DNA of 64,000 bases from Cellulophaga algicola DSM 14237 (GCF_000186265.1 NC_014934.1:2914001-2978000); one strand, 5' to 3'. Positions 35,852 through 44,630 are shown, counted from the first letter of the stretch. Notes: generated by a model from the letters alone, not told the origin. Translations and numbers: made by a program.

Positions 35852-36568
35852 ATGAAAAACCCAAGAATCAAATGTTACAAATGCATGATGCCTTCAAGCT
35901 CATGTATTTGTAAACACATTAGTCCTTTCCAGACTAAGACTCGTTTTATTATTCTTATGCACCCTAAGGAGTATAAAAAAGAAAAAAATGGAACAGGACG
36001 CATGACTAAGCTTCAACTTGAAAATTCAGAAATTATCGTTGGAGTCGATTTTACAAATAATAAACGTGTAAATGAAATACTCGCTAAAGAGAAAAGTTGT
36101 TCTTATTTGCTTTATCCGGGGGAAGATAATTTTAACTTATCAATAAGAAAAAGTTCAGAAATAGTTTCATTTATGAGTGATAAGCCGCACATTTTTATTT
36201 TAGATGGCACATGGCCTTGCGCGCGTAAAATGCTTAAACTGAGTAAGAACTTGCAACAATTAAAAAGAGTGAGTTTTGATAATACAATAAAGTCAAAATT
36301 TATTATCAAGCAACAACCAGCATCTCTTTGTCTTAGTACTATTGAGTCCGTCTATACGGTCTTAAATTTACTTAAGAAAGGTGATTTTGAACAATGCGAG
36401 ACAGAGGGTTTTCTTATTCCTTTTGAAAAAATGATTGAGTATCAAATAGAATGTATGCTAGACTCAAATAATAAAAACGATCGTTCAAGTGCAAATGGAG
36501 CGCTTATCCCTAAGAACATATATAAGAAAATTTCGGAAAGGAATATTATTTTTGAACAAGAAAGTTAG
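35852..36568 (+). CDS. DTW-domain protein (TapT-like tRNA aminocarboxypropyltransferase)
   Basis: The start is taken at ATG 35852; a TTG 12 bp upstream is possible. The 238-residue product has an N-terminal zinc-type cysteine set (CYKCMMPSSSCICKH), ILMHPKEYKKEKNGTGRM, the name-giving LDGTW segment (IFILDGTWPCARKML) and LCLSTIESVY. DTW proteins transfer an aminocarboxypropyl group from SAM to uridine in tRNA (acp3U). It is the only gene in the accessory block with a clear housekeeping-type enzyme function, and it too is surrounded by repeat sequence. Confidence 0.88.
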   Translation: MKNPRIKCYKCMMPSSSCICKHISPFQTKTRFIILMHPKEYKKEKNGTGRMTKLQLENSEIIVGVDFTNNKRVNEILAKEKSCSYLLYPGEDNFNLSIRKSSEIVSFMSDKPHIFILDGTWPCARKMLKLSKNLQQLKRVSFDNTIKSKFIIKQQPASLCLSTIESVYTVLNLLKKGDFEQCETEGFLIPFEKMIEYQIECMLDSNNKNDRSSANGALIPKNIYKKISERNIIFEQES

Positions 36569-37038
36569 CGGCCTTTTTTGTGAATGTTAGTTGTTAGAGA
36601 ATTAGTTATTAGCTTAAACGTAATGAAACTGATTAAAAGCGATCGGTTACTAGAATTTAGTATTTAATACACGATACAAATATAGTATGAATAGTAGCTA
36701 GTGGCAACGAGCTACGGCCATAAATCATGACATCATAGCTCTTACTACTTCATAAGATTTTCCATACTATTATCGTTGGTAGTAATTATAAACGAAAAAA
36801 CTATCGCTTAAATATTTAAGGAATTGTAATTGACAAAAAGTATTCAGAAAAATTAACTGCATTTGCCTCCTGGACTAGATGAACTATACTTTTTAAGGAA
36901 GAAATTATGTCAGAGGATACTTGCGAAAGTTTTGAAGTAGGAGGTAATTGTGTTTAGAGAAGTAGCTTGCTTTCTATAAAGAATATGCTTTTTATTTCAC
37001 TATTTTTATATGCCAAACCTTAGCCACAAGTAAAAAAA
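36569..37038. other. Long intergenic stretch with decayed sequence
   Basis: No intact gene is seen. A short open stretch near 36830-36955 (KKYSEKLTAFASW, then EEIMSEDTCESFEVGGN after a stop) may be the remnant of a gene. The segment TATCGTTGGTAGTAAT near 36772 resembles the sequence just before other accessory genes (GTTGGTAATAATT at 42090, GTTGTAAGCAATT at 44071). The right end (ATATGCCAAACC) resembles the family 1 repeat end at 37957. Confidence 0.4.
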
Positions 37039-37794
37039 ATGAAAAAGAAATTCTTAGTATTGATCATAACCATTATTTCATTTAGCTGTAAAAGTGAAGA
37101 GAAGAAACAGGTTAATTTAGAAGATAAAGAAGCGATAGAGAGAATTGAACTTGTAGAACTAAACTTGAGTACGTTTAAAATTGAAACTGATGAAAATTTG
37201 ACGTACAGCCAGATTAAAAATTCGGTTAAAAGAAATTTAGAACGTTTGAATGATACAGAAATAGATTCTGCGTCAAAATTGTTTGAGAATTCATTGTTAA
37301 AAAGAATAATTCCGAGATGGGAAAATACGCCTTGGTCATTTGAAGGACATACATCAATACCAAAAAAAGGAGAAATAGCTTGTGGTTATTTTGTTTCAAC
37401 AACGTTGAGAGATGTGGGATTAAAATTAAATAGGTATAAATTAGCTCAACAATCACCAATTAATGAAGCTAAGAGTTTAGCGCTTAATAAAAAAATAATT
37501 ACTATAGTTGAAGAAGATAATTTGAAGAGAATTCAAGAAATTCATAATAGATTAAGTGAAGGAATTCATTTTATTGGATTTGGAAGAGGGCATGTAGGCT
37601 ATATTTTTAAACAAGGTAAGGCGTTGTATTTAATACATTCAAATTATATGGGAGGGCGGAGAGTAGAAATAGAAAAAATAGAAGATTCAGATGTCTTTAA
37701 TAGTTTCGTTGAAATTCATTTAGTTGAATTAAGCACTAATAAAGAATTATTGAACTATTGGAGAAGTGGAAGAGAACTAAAAATAGTACAGTAG
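37039..37794 (+). CDS. Lipoprotein with cysteine-peptidase-like (NlpC/P60-type) motif
   Basis: The product has 251 residues and a lipoprotein signal ending at Cys17. The C-terminal half has a possible papain/NlpC-like arrangement: Cys115 in GEIACGYFVSTTLRDVGL at a helix start, His185 in GFGRGHVGYIF and His200 in LYLIHSNY. This order (Cys, His, polar) fits NlpC/P60 or CHAP-like amidases acting on peptidoglycan or amide bonds, but no family is recognised with certainty. It is a lone gene flanked by repeat-like sequence. Confidence 0.6.
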   Translation: MKKKFLVLIITIISFSCKSEEKKQVNLEDKEAIERIELVELNLSTFKIETDENLTYSQIKNSVKRNLERLNDTEIDSASKLFENSLLKRIIPRWENTPWSFEGHTSIPKKGEIACGYFVSTTLRDVGLKLNRYKLAQQSPINEAKSLALNKKIITIVEEDNLKRIQEIHNRLSEGIHFIGFGRGHVGYIFKQGKALYLIHSNYMGGRRVEIEKIEDSDVFNSFVEIHLVELSTNKELLNYWRSGRELKIVQ

Positions 37795-37885
37795 GAGAAC
37801 CTTTGTCAAATTAAGAATGGAGGTGAAAAACAACTCTTTTGTTCATTAGATTTAAACACGATCAATATAGGCTATAATATATTTT

Positions 37886-37962
37886 CGCCCTTTTTTTATG
37901 CTATTTTAGGAGCTGAATAAGTTTTCGATTTTCCCTTTAAAAAAGCAGCATACTTGTATGCC
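37886..37962 (+). repeat. Intergenic repeat family 1, copy D
   Basis: TTTTTTTATGCTATTTTAGG then AGCTGAATAAGTTTTCGATTTTCCCT and the end ATACTTGTATGCC. It matches copy C (TTTTTTATGCTATTTAAGAG, 46098 onward) best. The following gene starts at 37969. Confidence 0.65.
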
Positions 37963-37968
37963 AAATCT

Positions 37969-38505
37969 ATGAGACAAACAAGCTATATAATTTTATTATT
38001 AATTTCTACTTGGAGTTATTCTCAAAACAATTCAGGCGATGCTGTTTTTAAAAAAATAATTCATTACGAAATTCAACAAGATACCATAGGAATTTACATC
38101 AGCTGTGAAAAATCTAAAGCATTTTTTGACAAAGAAGATTTGAAAGAGCAAACAGTACTTGAAGTACCTGAAAAAATCTTAAATGAACTTGAGGAAAACG
38201 CCACAAAAAGTAATCACGGAAGTTGGGATTCAGAATTAATCACTGAACTTAATTATGGCTCAGATTTTATTAAATCAATGCAATGTTTGTCTCTAAAAGA
38301 GGCGCAATTATTATATGATAAAAAGAAAAAAAGACAACATATTATCACTCTTAGCGAGCCTGTCTTTGATAATGATTATGAAAATTGTGTTATATCGGTA
38401 TCTTTTCAATATTTTACTGGAAGTGCCCATGGGTATAGCTATTTTCTTAAAAAAACAGATGGAGTTTGGACGGTAATAGCTTATTATGACGCGTGGATAT
38501 CCTAA
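37969..38505 (+). CDS. Secreted protein of unknown function
   Basis: The start is set at ATG 37969 because it gives a clean signal peptide (MRQTSYIILLLISTWSYSQ); the 15-bp longer TTG form overlaps the repeat. The mature protein (about 160 residues) is mixed alpha/beta, ending in beta strands (ENCVISVSFQYFTGSAHGYS; DGVWTVIAYYDAWIS). No family is recognised. The C-terminal strand pattern ending in a WTV-type strand resembles small lipocalin- or NTF2-like folds, which is only an impression. Confidence 0.65.
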   Translation: MRQTSYIILLLISTWSYSQNNSGDAVFKKIIHYEIQQDTIGIYISCEKSKAFFDKEDLKEQTVLEVPEKILNELEENATKSNHGSWDSELITELNYGSDFIKSMQCLSLKEAQLLYDKKKKRQHIITLSEPVFDNDYENCVISVSFQYFTGSAHGYSYFLKKTDGVWTVIAYYDAWIS

Positions 38506-38607
38506 AAAAATAGTATATAGAACAGAGTATACCAAAATGCTAATTTCACTTAAACCAAAGTCAGTTGCTTTGTTTGCTAACTTCTGATTTTCCTTCTGTA
38601 AACCTTT

Positions 38608-38622
38608 ACACACACACACACA
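38608..38622. repeat. CA dinucleotide microsatellite
   Basis: Seven and a half AC units in the gap between two accessory genes. Such runs can vary by slippage, but this one is outside any recognised coding or promoter element. Confidence 0.8.
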
Positions 38623-38675
38623 AACAACATTCATATACATAAACGTTGAAACATTTTTAAAAAGACTATTTGCAA

Positions 38676-39035
38676 ATGGAAAAACCCATTATTATTTCTG
38701 AAAACAGGTCTAAATTATTGACAAATGAACGATTTGAATTCGGTTATTTAGAAGTAAAAGAGAGCCTAAAGAAATTGAAAAAGGATGGATTAATTGACGA
38801 GAAGCAATTTGAGAAAATTCAGACCGAAGATATGCTCTTAAAAATAAAATACAAGACCTATAAAAAATGTGTTCGGAACATAATAATTGGGCTCGTATTG
38901 ACGGGAATTGGATATATCGGTAATTCTCCTGCCATCTATGCAGTATTACTCATCGGAATTATATTTTCGGTTAGCTCCTTTTTTGGTGTTTTATCCAATA
39001 GAATAACAAAAAATCAAAAGGCATACCTGAAATAA
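38676..39035 (+). CDS. Small membrane protein, two TM helices
   Basis: The product has 119 residues from ATG 38676 (a TTG 6 bp upstream is possible). A charged N-terminal domain includes SLKKLKKDGLIDEKQFEKIQ, similar to a SHOCT-type helical hairpin. Two membrane helices follow (NIIIGLVLTGIGYIG; AVLLIGIIFSVSSFFGVL). It is similar in layout to the broken gene at 34894-35586 but without clear homology. The function is unknown. Confidence 0.6.
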   Translation: MEKPIIISENRSKLLTNERFEFGYLEVKESLKKLKKDGLIDEKQFEKIQTEDMLLKIKYKTYKKCVRNIIIGLVLTGIGYIGNSPAIYAVLLIGIIFSVSSFFGVLSNRITKNQKAYLK

Positions 39036-39070
39036 AAAACGTGTTATGGCTAAACCTATAAACAATAAAG

Positions 39071-39210
39071 GGTTCAAGCTTAATCGAAAAGTCTGTGTAT
39101 ATTTATAGAGTCCCTATACCTCATGGAGGTAGCATTAGACAAAAAAATAAAACTAAACCTACCTCACCGGCAGGCAGTCCATAAGATTTAGCTTCGTTAG
39201 TAGATGGAAA
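39071..39210 (+). repeat. Intergenic repeat family 2, copy Q
   Basis: It begins GGTTCAAGCTTAATCGAAAA, followed by GTCTGTGTATATTTATAGAG, GCATTAGACAAAAAA, CCTACCTCACCGGCAGGCAG and ATTTAGCTTCGTTAG. The same block order occurs in copies S, T and U. It is one of the most complete copies. Confidence 0.7.
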
Positions 39211-39279
39211 CGAAAAGTTTCGTTACAACGGCAGTACATATAGCTCGGTCTTAGTAATTAATTTAAACAAAACAATTAA

Positions 39280-39621
39280 TTGATTTACATCATTATCATT
39301 ATTATCGGTTTATTGATTTTTAGCGCAATCATATACGGTACCTATTACTCAAGCATTCCGAAAGATTTTATTAAAGTGGAAAATGAAATTCTTTATTTTG
39401 AGGAACGTATCAGATGGGAATCAGAAACGGGAGGAAACACTGGTCATATAAGTATGCCAACCTGGTATGAACCTATAATTAGTTATAACTATTTAGATAT
39501 AAAATATATGTATAAAGCGAAAATTAATATAAGTTTAGACGCTCCAGACTTCAATAAATCCATAGAGATTTTTATTAGCCCGAAAAATCCAGAAGATGCC
39601 AGACACAAACTTTCAAAATAA
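39280..39621 (+). CDS. Small membrane-anchored protein, DUF3592-like
   Basis: The product has 113 residues from a TTG start; an in-frame stop immediately upstream excludes a longer form. One N-terminal membrane helix (IYIIIIIIGLLIFSAIIYGTYY) is followed by a beta-rich domain (EPIISYNYLDIKYMYKAKIN and FISPKNPEDARHKL). The xxYxYxxxxxxY pattern and the terminal NPxxA block suggest DUF3592. The function is unknown. It overlaps the next frame by 26 bp. Confidence 0.55.
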   Translation: MIYIIIIIIGLLIFSAIIYGTYYSSIPKDFIKVENEILYFEERIRWESETGGNTGHISMPTWYEPIISYNYLDIKYMYKAKINISLDAPDFNKSIEIFISPKNPEDARHKLSK

Positions 39622-40021
39622 TTTACCTAAGAAGTTTACGACCGCCAGCGTGTATGAAACAAGCGACTATATAGGGTTCAGTGAGTTAGATGAAAATCTT
39701 AAAATATTAGTTAGCTCTCTAAAAGTTAAATCTTTAATTTTTAAATATGAAAGAAAAGACAAAAAAACTATACTCGGTCATTATACTAATTTTAATTTCT
39801 GGTTGGAATCAGAAGAGAAAAAGTTAATCCTTTTAGATTGTAAAATAAATAGGAACATGTTGTACGATTTCTTATCAATTTTAAATAAATTCTGTCAGGA
39901 AAATATAATTATACTCGATAATCATTTTGAAAAAGATGGTTATCGAATTGATATTTTAAAAAACAAATTGTTAGAAAAATCTATAAAGAAGAAAATTAAT
40001 TACAGCAAAACAGAAACGTAG
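39596..40021 (+). CDS. Hypothetical protein overlapping the DUF3592-like gene
   Basis: The product has 141 residues starting at an ATG inside the end of the preceding gene (26-bp overlap, +1 frame). It is soluble, lysine-rich and alpha/beta (LKVKSLIFKYERKDKKTILG; KKLILLDCKINRNMLYDFLS). No family is recognised. The overlap suggests translational coupling and a two-gene cassette. It might also start later at Met87, but the open frame with normal codon use supports the longer form. Confidence 0.5.
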   Translation: MPDTNFQNNLPKKFTTASVYETSDYIGFSELDENLKILVSSLKVKSLIFKYERKDKKTILGHYTNFNFWLESEEKKLILLDCKINRNMLYDFLSILNKFCQENIIILDNHFEKDGYRIDILKNKLLEKSIKKKINYSKTET

Positions 40022-40163
40022 TGTGGATTTTGATATTAACAACAAGATATCTAAAGATGTATAAAGTCACTAAATCTATGGATGTTGTACTTTAAAAGAC
40101 AAAATAAGAACCTCACCTACGAACCGAGAATTTAGCAAATAGTTACTAAAATAATATTCAATT

Positions 40164-40544
40164 TTGAATATATATATCATAGCCATCATTAGCTTGCTGT
40201 TGCTTTTGTGCAATTCTGATAAGAATTCAATAGTTGGTAATTGGCAAATAATTTCACTACAGAGTGATAGAGGGAATGAATTAAAAGAAGGCGATTATAG
40301 CTATACTTATGCGTTTAGAAAAGATGGTACATATGAATCTCATTTCCAAGGTGATACTACCCAAGGACAATGGGTTCTTGATTCAAAAAATAAAACAATT
40401 GTATTTGATGAGGGCTTCAAAGTTATAAAGGGGTTTTATAAACTGAATTCTAAAATGCTTTCTCTTGAGGTTAAAAAATATATTGGTAAAAGAGAAGATG
40501 CTTCTTTTGGGACAATTTTTATAAAACTTGAAAAACTACAGTAA
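40164..40544 (+). CDS. Secreted lipocalin-like protein
   Basis: The product has 126 residues from a TTG start with an N-terminal hydrophobic segment (IYIIAIISLLLLLC) that may be a lipoprotein signal (Cys16). The rest matches the short lipocalin-like pattern of Bacteroidota: IVGNWQIISLQSD, YTYAFRKDGTYES, GQWVLDSKNKTIVF and LEVKKY. These small beta-barrel envelope proteins have no known ligand. It is flanked by non-coding sequence on both sides. Confidence 0.65.
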   Translation: MNIYIIAIISLLLLLCNSDKNSIVGNWQIISLQSDRGNELKEGDYSYTYAFRKDGTYESHFQGDTTQGQWVLDSKNKTIVFDEGFKVIKGFYKLNSKMLSLEVKKYIGKREDASFGTIFIKLEKLQ

Positions 40545-40764
40545 GACTAATTATAGCATTTACCGCCAAATTGAAATATGCACTAAATGACTTAATCGAA
40601 TGGTTTGTGTATTTTCAGATGGTTACAAAACATTTTAATGTGGTATTAAACATGAAAAATTAAAACAAAATTAAAAGAGTTTGCTAAGTTCAGATATGAA
40701 AATTGCTATTTTTAAATCCCGTACTATGCAGCGCTAAGTGTAATTTACCATTAAAATAAAAATT

Positions 40765-41262
40765 ATGGGTTTATTTGATTTATTCAAAAAAGGAAAAAAA
40801 AAGAATCAAAAAGGATTTGAATTTGAAGTTGATTTAAAAAAACATTTAATAGATAATTTTTATATAATTCGTTTGCCTATAACATGGAATTCCTATGATA
40901 GCGATAGATTTAGGGCTAAAACTAATGATGGGAAATTACAAATGTCCATAGCTAATTATACGAGTCAGGATAAGAAGGATATAAAAATTAATAGTTCTTT
41001 TTTTAAAGACTTAAAATTAGAATTATATGACCAATTTGTCACGGAAGGTGAATACGAGGCTTATGAAGATTTAAAAATTACTGATGATTTTATCACTAAA
41101 AGTTTTAAAGTCGATCAAGAAACTCAATATTATTATACAACGGCTAAAAATGTAAATGGTCAATTAGTCATAACTGACATAATTATTAGAGAAATTGGAG
41201 CTTATAATAAAAAAATGCAGCCTCTATTGCAAATAATAGGTAAATCAATAGAAGTAGCGTAA
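40765..41262 (+). CDS. Cytoplasmic hypothetical protein (MGLFDLFK type)
   Basis: The product has 165 residues with a clear ATG. A short basic N-terminus (MGLFDLFKKGKKKNQK) typical of small bacterial orphan proteins is followed by an alpha/beta domain (FYIIRLPITWNSYDSDRFRA; KLQMSIANYTSQ; YYYTTAKNVNGQLVITDII). The strand order and the WNSYDS...LQMSI start are reminiscent of PsbP/DUF1795-like folds, which include proteins next to toxin systems, but this is not established. Confidence 0.55.
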   Translation: MGLFDLFKKGKKKNQKGFEFEVDLKKHLIDNFYIIRLPITWNSYDSDRFRAKTNDGKLQMSIANYTSQDKKDIKINSSFFKDLKLELYDQFVTEGEYEAYEDLKITDDFITKSFKVDQETQYYYTTAKNVNGQLVITDIIIREIGAYNKKMQPLLQIIGKSIEVA

Positions 41263-41355
41263 AGCCCCTTGTGAAAAAACATAGTAATTTGGCTGCGTAA
41301 AAAAGGCAGAAAGACTAGCGGTTAGTTTATAAAAAAAATTTAATTAAAAACGTAT

Positions 41356-41949
41356 ATGGGTTTAAAAATAAAACTTGTTTTACTAACAATACTCTTAAGT
41401 AGTTTGGGCTTTGGACAAAAAAAAAGCAGTTTTGAAAAAGACATAGATTTTGATGGTGTTATAGATACGGTATATGTTGATAGAAATAAGTCGAAAATTA
41501 TTTGTGTTTTATCAAGTATGAAGTTCTCTAAAATAGAAAGTAAGGAGGTACACATGCAAGTTATGAGTGGAATTTCAGATGCCAAAAATGGTTTCAATTT
41601 TGAAAATAATTATATGAGAGCCGGCTATTCTAATCAGTTTAGGTATGATCCCAAAACTGAAAAAATTAGGCTGATTGGTATAAAATTTTATGAGTTTTGC
41701 AATACTAATAGTAATGATGCTTGCGGAGATGCAAGCGGTAATTTTTTAACAGGAAATTTTATTGGCGAATGGATATACTTTGAGGAGCGTGATGATAAAT
41801 ATATAAAAATACCCATGGTAAAAGTAAAGGTTTCATTTAAAAATATTTCTTTAGAAGACTTTAATGAAGATACTTATTTTGATTTTGGAAGTACTACCTA
41901 TGAAATATCTTGTGAAGCTAGAGATAAAATGTTGGCAAAAAGAAAATAG
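41356..41949 (+). CDS. Secreted protein with calcium-type Asp loop
   Basis: The product has 197 residues with a signal peptide (ending GFGQ). The mature protein opens with DIDFDGVIDTVYVDRNKSKI, a dockerin/VCBS-type calcium loop followed by a strand. Later it has DFNEDTYFDFGS, a second such loop near the C-terminus. These features occur in small VCBS-like or XAC2610-type secreted proteins. The function is unknown. It is followed directly by family 1 copy B. Confidence 0.6.
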   Translation: MGLKIKLVLLTILLSSLGFGQKKSSFEKDIDFDGVIDTVYVDRNKSKIICVLSSMKFSKIESKEVHMQVMSGISDAKNGFNFENNYMRAGYSNQFRYDPKTEKIRLIGIKFYEFCNTNSNDACGDASGNFLTGNFIGEWIYFEERDDKYIKIPMVKVKVSFKNISLEDFNEDTYFDFGSTTYEISCEARDKMLAKRK

Positions 41950-42004
41950 CTAGCTGTGAACTAAGATAAAATAGCTCTTTTCGTCTAGGTTTAAACTAGT
42001 ACTT

Positions 42005-42090
42005 ATTTTTTTAGGTTATTTTAGAACCTGAAAAAGTTTGCAAATCTTCCCCCAAAGAAAATTACGTTATACTTACATATATCCGTACGT
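42005..42090 (+). repeat. Intergenic repeat family 1, copy B
   Basis: TTTTTTTAGGTTATTTTAGA, then CCTGAAAAAGTTTGCAAATC, TTCCCCCAAAGAAAAT and the end ATATATCCGTACGTTGG. It matches copy C over about 80 bp with the same block order. The next gene starts 12 bp after it. Confidence 0.7.
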
Positions 42091-42101
42091 TGGTAATAAT
42101 T

Positions 42102-42764
42102 ATGAAAAAAACAATCTTCATCATTTATTTTATTTCCTTATGTAGCTGTACAACTGATAATAAGAAAAATAGAAATAATGGACGAGAGAACCTCAAAAAC
42201 ATAATAGAAAAAACTGAACAACGGATTGACTATACATACGTAATTGCAAAATCAGGATTAAATTATAGAACAGAACCTAATGGAGATGTTATTGGGAAAT
42301 TCAAATTTGGCAATAAGCTAAATATTATCATGAATACAGGTATTACTAAATACATATACGATAATGGTTATATTATTAAAGGGGAATGGTTAGGTATAGA
42401 ATCGCAAAATGATACTGTATATACTTTTGGAGGATATTTATCTAAAGATAAGGATATAAATATTTATAAATCTAAAAAGCGATTAAGATATTTATATTAT
42501 TCAAATGGTGGTTTAATAGGTTACTTTAGTGATGGGACTATAACAGGATGTGCAAGATGTGACCCAGATATGAGTAATATAAGTTCTATGTATACAAGTC
42601 AAACTACAGGAAGAACTTATACCGTAAATGATAGGGGAGAAATATTAGAAGAAAATAATTATAGTTATGACTATGGTGATGGTCCAACAATAATTAAACC
42701 GATTGAAGTTGATGAATATGGTGCAAGAGAATGGGGAATTATTAACTACAAGGAAGTTTTCTGA
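42102..42764 (+). CDS. Lipoprotein with SH3b domain
   Basis: The start is taken at 42102, giving MKKTIFIIYFISLCSC as the lipoprotein signal; a start 12 bp upstream is less likely. The 220-residue product has a bacterial SH3 domain at about 45-110 (YVIAKSGLNYRTEPNGDVIG, then the GEWLGIES strand). A Gly/Tyr-rich C-terminal region of unknown fold contains CARCD. SH3b domains usually bind cell-wall peptides. The role is unknown. Confidence 0.7.
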   Translation: MKKTIFIIYFISLCSCTTDNKKNRNNGRENLKNIIEKTEQRIDYTYVIAKSGLNYRTEPNGDVIGKFKFGNKLNIIMNTGITKYIYDNGYIIKGEWLGIESQNDTVYTFGGYLSKDKDINIYKSKKRLRYLYYSNGGLIGYFSDGTITGCARCDPDMSNISSMYTSQTTGRTYTVNDRGEILEENNYSYDYGDGPTIIKPIEVDEYGAREWGIINYKEVF

Positions 42765-43064
42765 TTTTTTAAAAGAAAAACATATTTTAATGAGCGGGTT
42801 TCGTATAAAAAAAGTAAAATTAAATAGGCAAAAATAGAAGTATACTACTATAAATAAAGCTGAACATGCAACAACATAAAGAAACAAAGGGGATTTGTGC
42901 TAACTCCTAAGTTCTGTGTTTGTTTGCAAAGTCTGCTAAAGGTAAAATTGGGCATTTAAACCAAAAATAAAAGCTACATATTTATATGGAGCTAAGTTAT
43001 AAAAACCGAAGTGTAGTGCTTATTTACTGCTCTACATTTCGTATACTAAATTTTGTAAACCATT
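42765..43064. other. Intergenic stretch with repeat-like remnants
   Basis: No gene is seen. The segment 42890-43020 (TTCTGTGTTTGTTTGCAAAG, then TATTTATATGGAGCTAAG) loosely resembles the left half of family 2 but is diverged. Confidence 0.35.
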
Positions 43065-43763
43065 ATGATAGATTTATCTCATGCTGAGAATCGAATTCGC
43101 TGTGTCACGAATTTTGAAGACCTTATTTCCATGCCTTTGCTTGGAGAAATTAATGCAAATTGTTGGACTCGTGAATTAGTAGGCAATTTTTCTGAGATTA
43201 TTAAGCAAGTAGAACTAAACGGAAATATAGCGGAAATTGATCAAGAGGAGCTTCGTGAACTTAAGTTGAGTGAACAAGGACAACTTGCTCGTGAAATTCT
43301 TTTAAACGATTTTAAGGCATTAGAAGCCCATGGCGCATCTCCAATTCTTAATTTGATCAAGTGTTATGAAAGGGATGATGCTTACCCTTTTTTTCCTACG
43401 GATGTTTATTCTTTTCATGTAGACCGTTCTCCCATAGCAACCGATACCTTTTTATGCACTTACCATGGGGCAGCTAGTGAAATATTACCCAATTCACAAG
43501 CCAATCAAAAAATATTAGTTCCTGAAATACGTGATGAACTTAAAAAACTATATGGTGGCCCAGATGCAGGTTTTGAATCATTTTTAAGTGACTATTTCTT
43601 TGATTTACACTATGAATCTAAACCTAAGGCGCATATTGTGAACCTAGGTGTTGGTCACTTATGGAGGTTAGCTGTTGATCATCCTGATAGTCAGGTTCTT
43701 CCTTGTATTCACCGTGCACCAAAGGAAAAAACGGGAGAGAACCGTTTGTTAATGATCTGTTGA
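43065..43763 (+). CDS. DUF1826-like protein, possible iron-dependent oxygenase fold
   Basis: The product has 232 residues with no signal peptide. The C-terminal half matches the DUF1826 pattern: DVYSFHVDRSPIATDTFLCT (His118-x-Asp120) and YHGAASEIL, then IHRAPKE (His216) and NRLLMIC (Arg228). HxD...H...R is the order of metal and 2-oxoglutarate ligands in Fe(II)/2OG dioxygenases, so an oxygenase-type fold is inferred. DUF1826 itself has no proven reaction. It is one of the few cytoplasmic proteins in the array. Confidence 0.6.
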   Translation: MIDLSHAENRIRCVTNFEDLISMPLLGEINANCWTRELVGNFSEIIKQVELNGNIAEIDQEELRELKLSEQGQLAREILLNDFKALEAHGASPILNLIKCYERDDAYPFFPTDVYSFHVDRSPIATDTFLCTYHGAASEILPNSQANQKILVPEIRDELKKLYGGPDAGFESFLSDYFFDLHYESKPKAHIVNLGVGHLWRLAVDHPDSQVLPCIHRAPKEKTGENRLLMIC

Positions 43764-44112
43764 ATACAAATCATAATAAGAACAATAGCGTTTTAGGAAC
43801 GCTGTAATCCAACAAAAGACACATTAGCTCTTCGAGTAAAATTACATAGAGAAATTGAATGCGTTTTAATATGCGCTATAATAATATAGAATGGTTGCGA
43901 TTAATTAGTTTTTTTTGATTGAGGATCAAGTGTTTAAATGAAAAAAAGTTCACGACAATCTATGAAAATTGCACTTATGCGCTAAATTAAAAGTTGGACT
44001 CTTTTATGCTATCTTTGGTTTCTATCTGAAAAATTACACGTATAAATTTGCTGCTTTTCATGTACAAAACCGTTGTAAGCAATTTCGAAAGAGATAATTA
44101 GTATAAAAAAAT
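43764..44112. other. Intergenic stretch with partial family 1 repeat
   Basis: No gene is seen. 43973-44020 contains GCGCTAAATTAAAAGTTGGA and CTTTTATGCTATCTTTGG. The first part recurs near 34876 (ACGCTAAATTTAAAATTTGG) and the second resembles the family 1 start. The right end is CCGTTGTAAGCAATT, just before the next gene. Confidence 0.45.
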
Positions 44113-44586
44113 ATGATGAAATTAAAATGTATATTCAAACTGTTATTAGTTTTGCTGGTTGTTAATCTAGTTCTAATTTCGTGCAAGGAGAAGCAAAAAA
44201 AAATCATTGAAAATTTCAGCAATGAAAAAATAGTAGCACAAAACTCAGCTATCAATACAGATACTCTAGTTTACGCTGAAAAAGACCATTCCAAATCTGG
44301 CAGTACACAAATTATTTCAAAAGGAAGAATTACGCTTGGACATGAAGTTAGTGCTTTTTCTCCTTGTGGAGATGATAATGACTTTTGGATTTGGGCAGAT
44401 GAAGAGGTGAAAGATGTATACTACAATTTAACAAAAGACAAAGAGCCATACACCCCGATATTTGTGAGCATTGAAATTATTGATAGAGGAAAATCAGAAG
44501 ACGGGTTTGCTGCTGAATATAAAAGTACCTATGAAGTAGTAAAAGTTTTAGAGGCAAGAAATATCTCAGACATGGATTGTGACTAA
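44113..44586 (+). CDS. Lipoprotein with NlpE-C-like motif
   Basis: The product has 157 residues with a lipoprotein signal ending at Cys24 (VNLVLISC). The core ISKGRITLGHEVSAFSPCGD followed by DFWIWADEEVKDVYYNL resembles the GHEVxxFxPCG segment found in NlpE C-terminal OB-type domains and related lipoproteins. A conserved Cys pairs possibly with the terminal Cys (DMDC). NlpE links surface or copper stress to Cpx in enterobacteria, but no such pathway is shown here. The role is unknown. Confidence 0.6.
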   Translation: MMKLKCIFKLLLVLLVVNLVLISCKEKQKKIIENFSNEKIVAQNSAINTDTLVYAEKDHSKSGSTQIISKGRITLGHEVSAFSPCGDDNDFWIWADEEVKDVYYNLTKDKEPYTPIFVSIEIIDRGKSEDGFAAEYKSTYEVVKVLEARNISDMDCD

Positions 44587-44630
44587 AGCTGCTTACAGTA
44601 CTACCTAAATGTAGTACGCATTTTTGGATA

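Noticed and set aside
42645-42887. Minus-strand open frame 42645-42887
   Set aside because: Hydrophobic by composition only; it overlaps the SH3b gene end and a decayed intergenic region.
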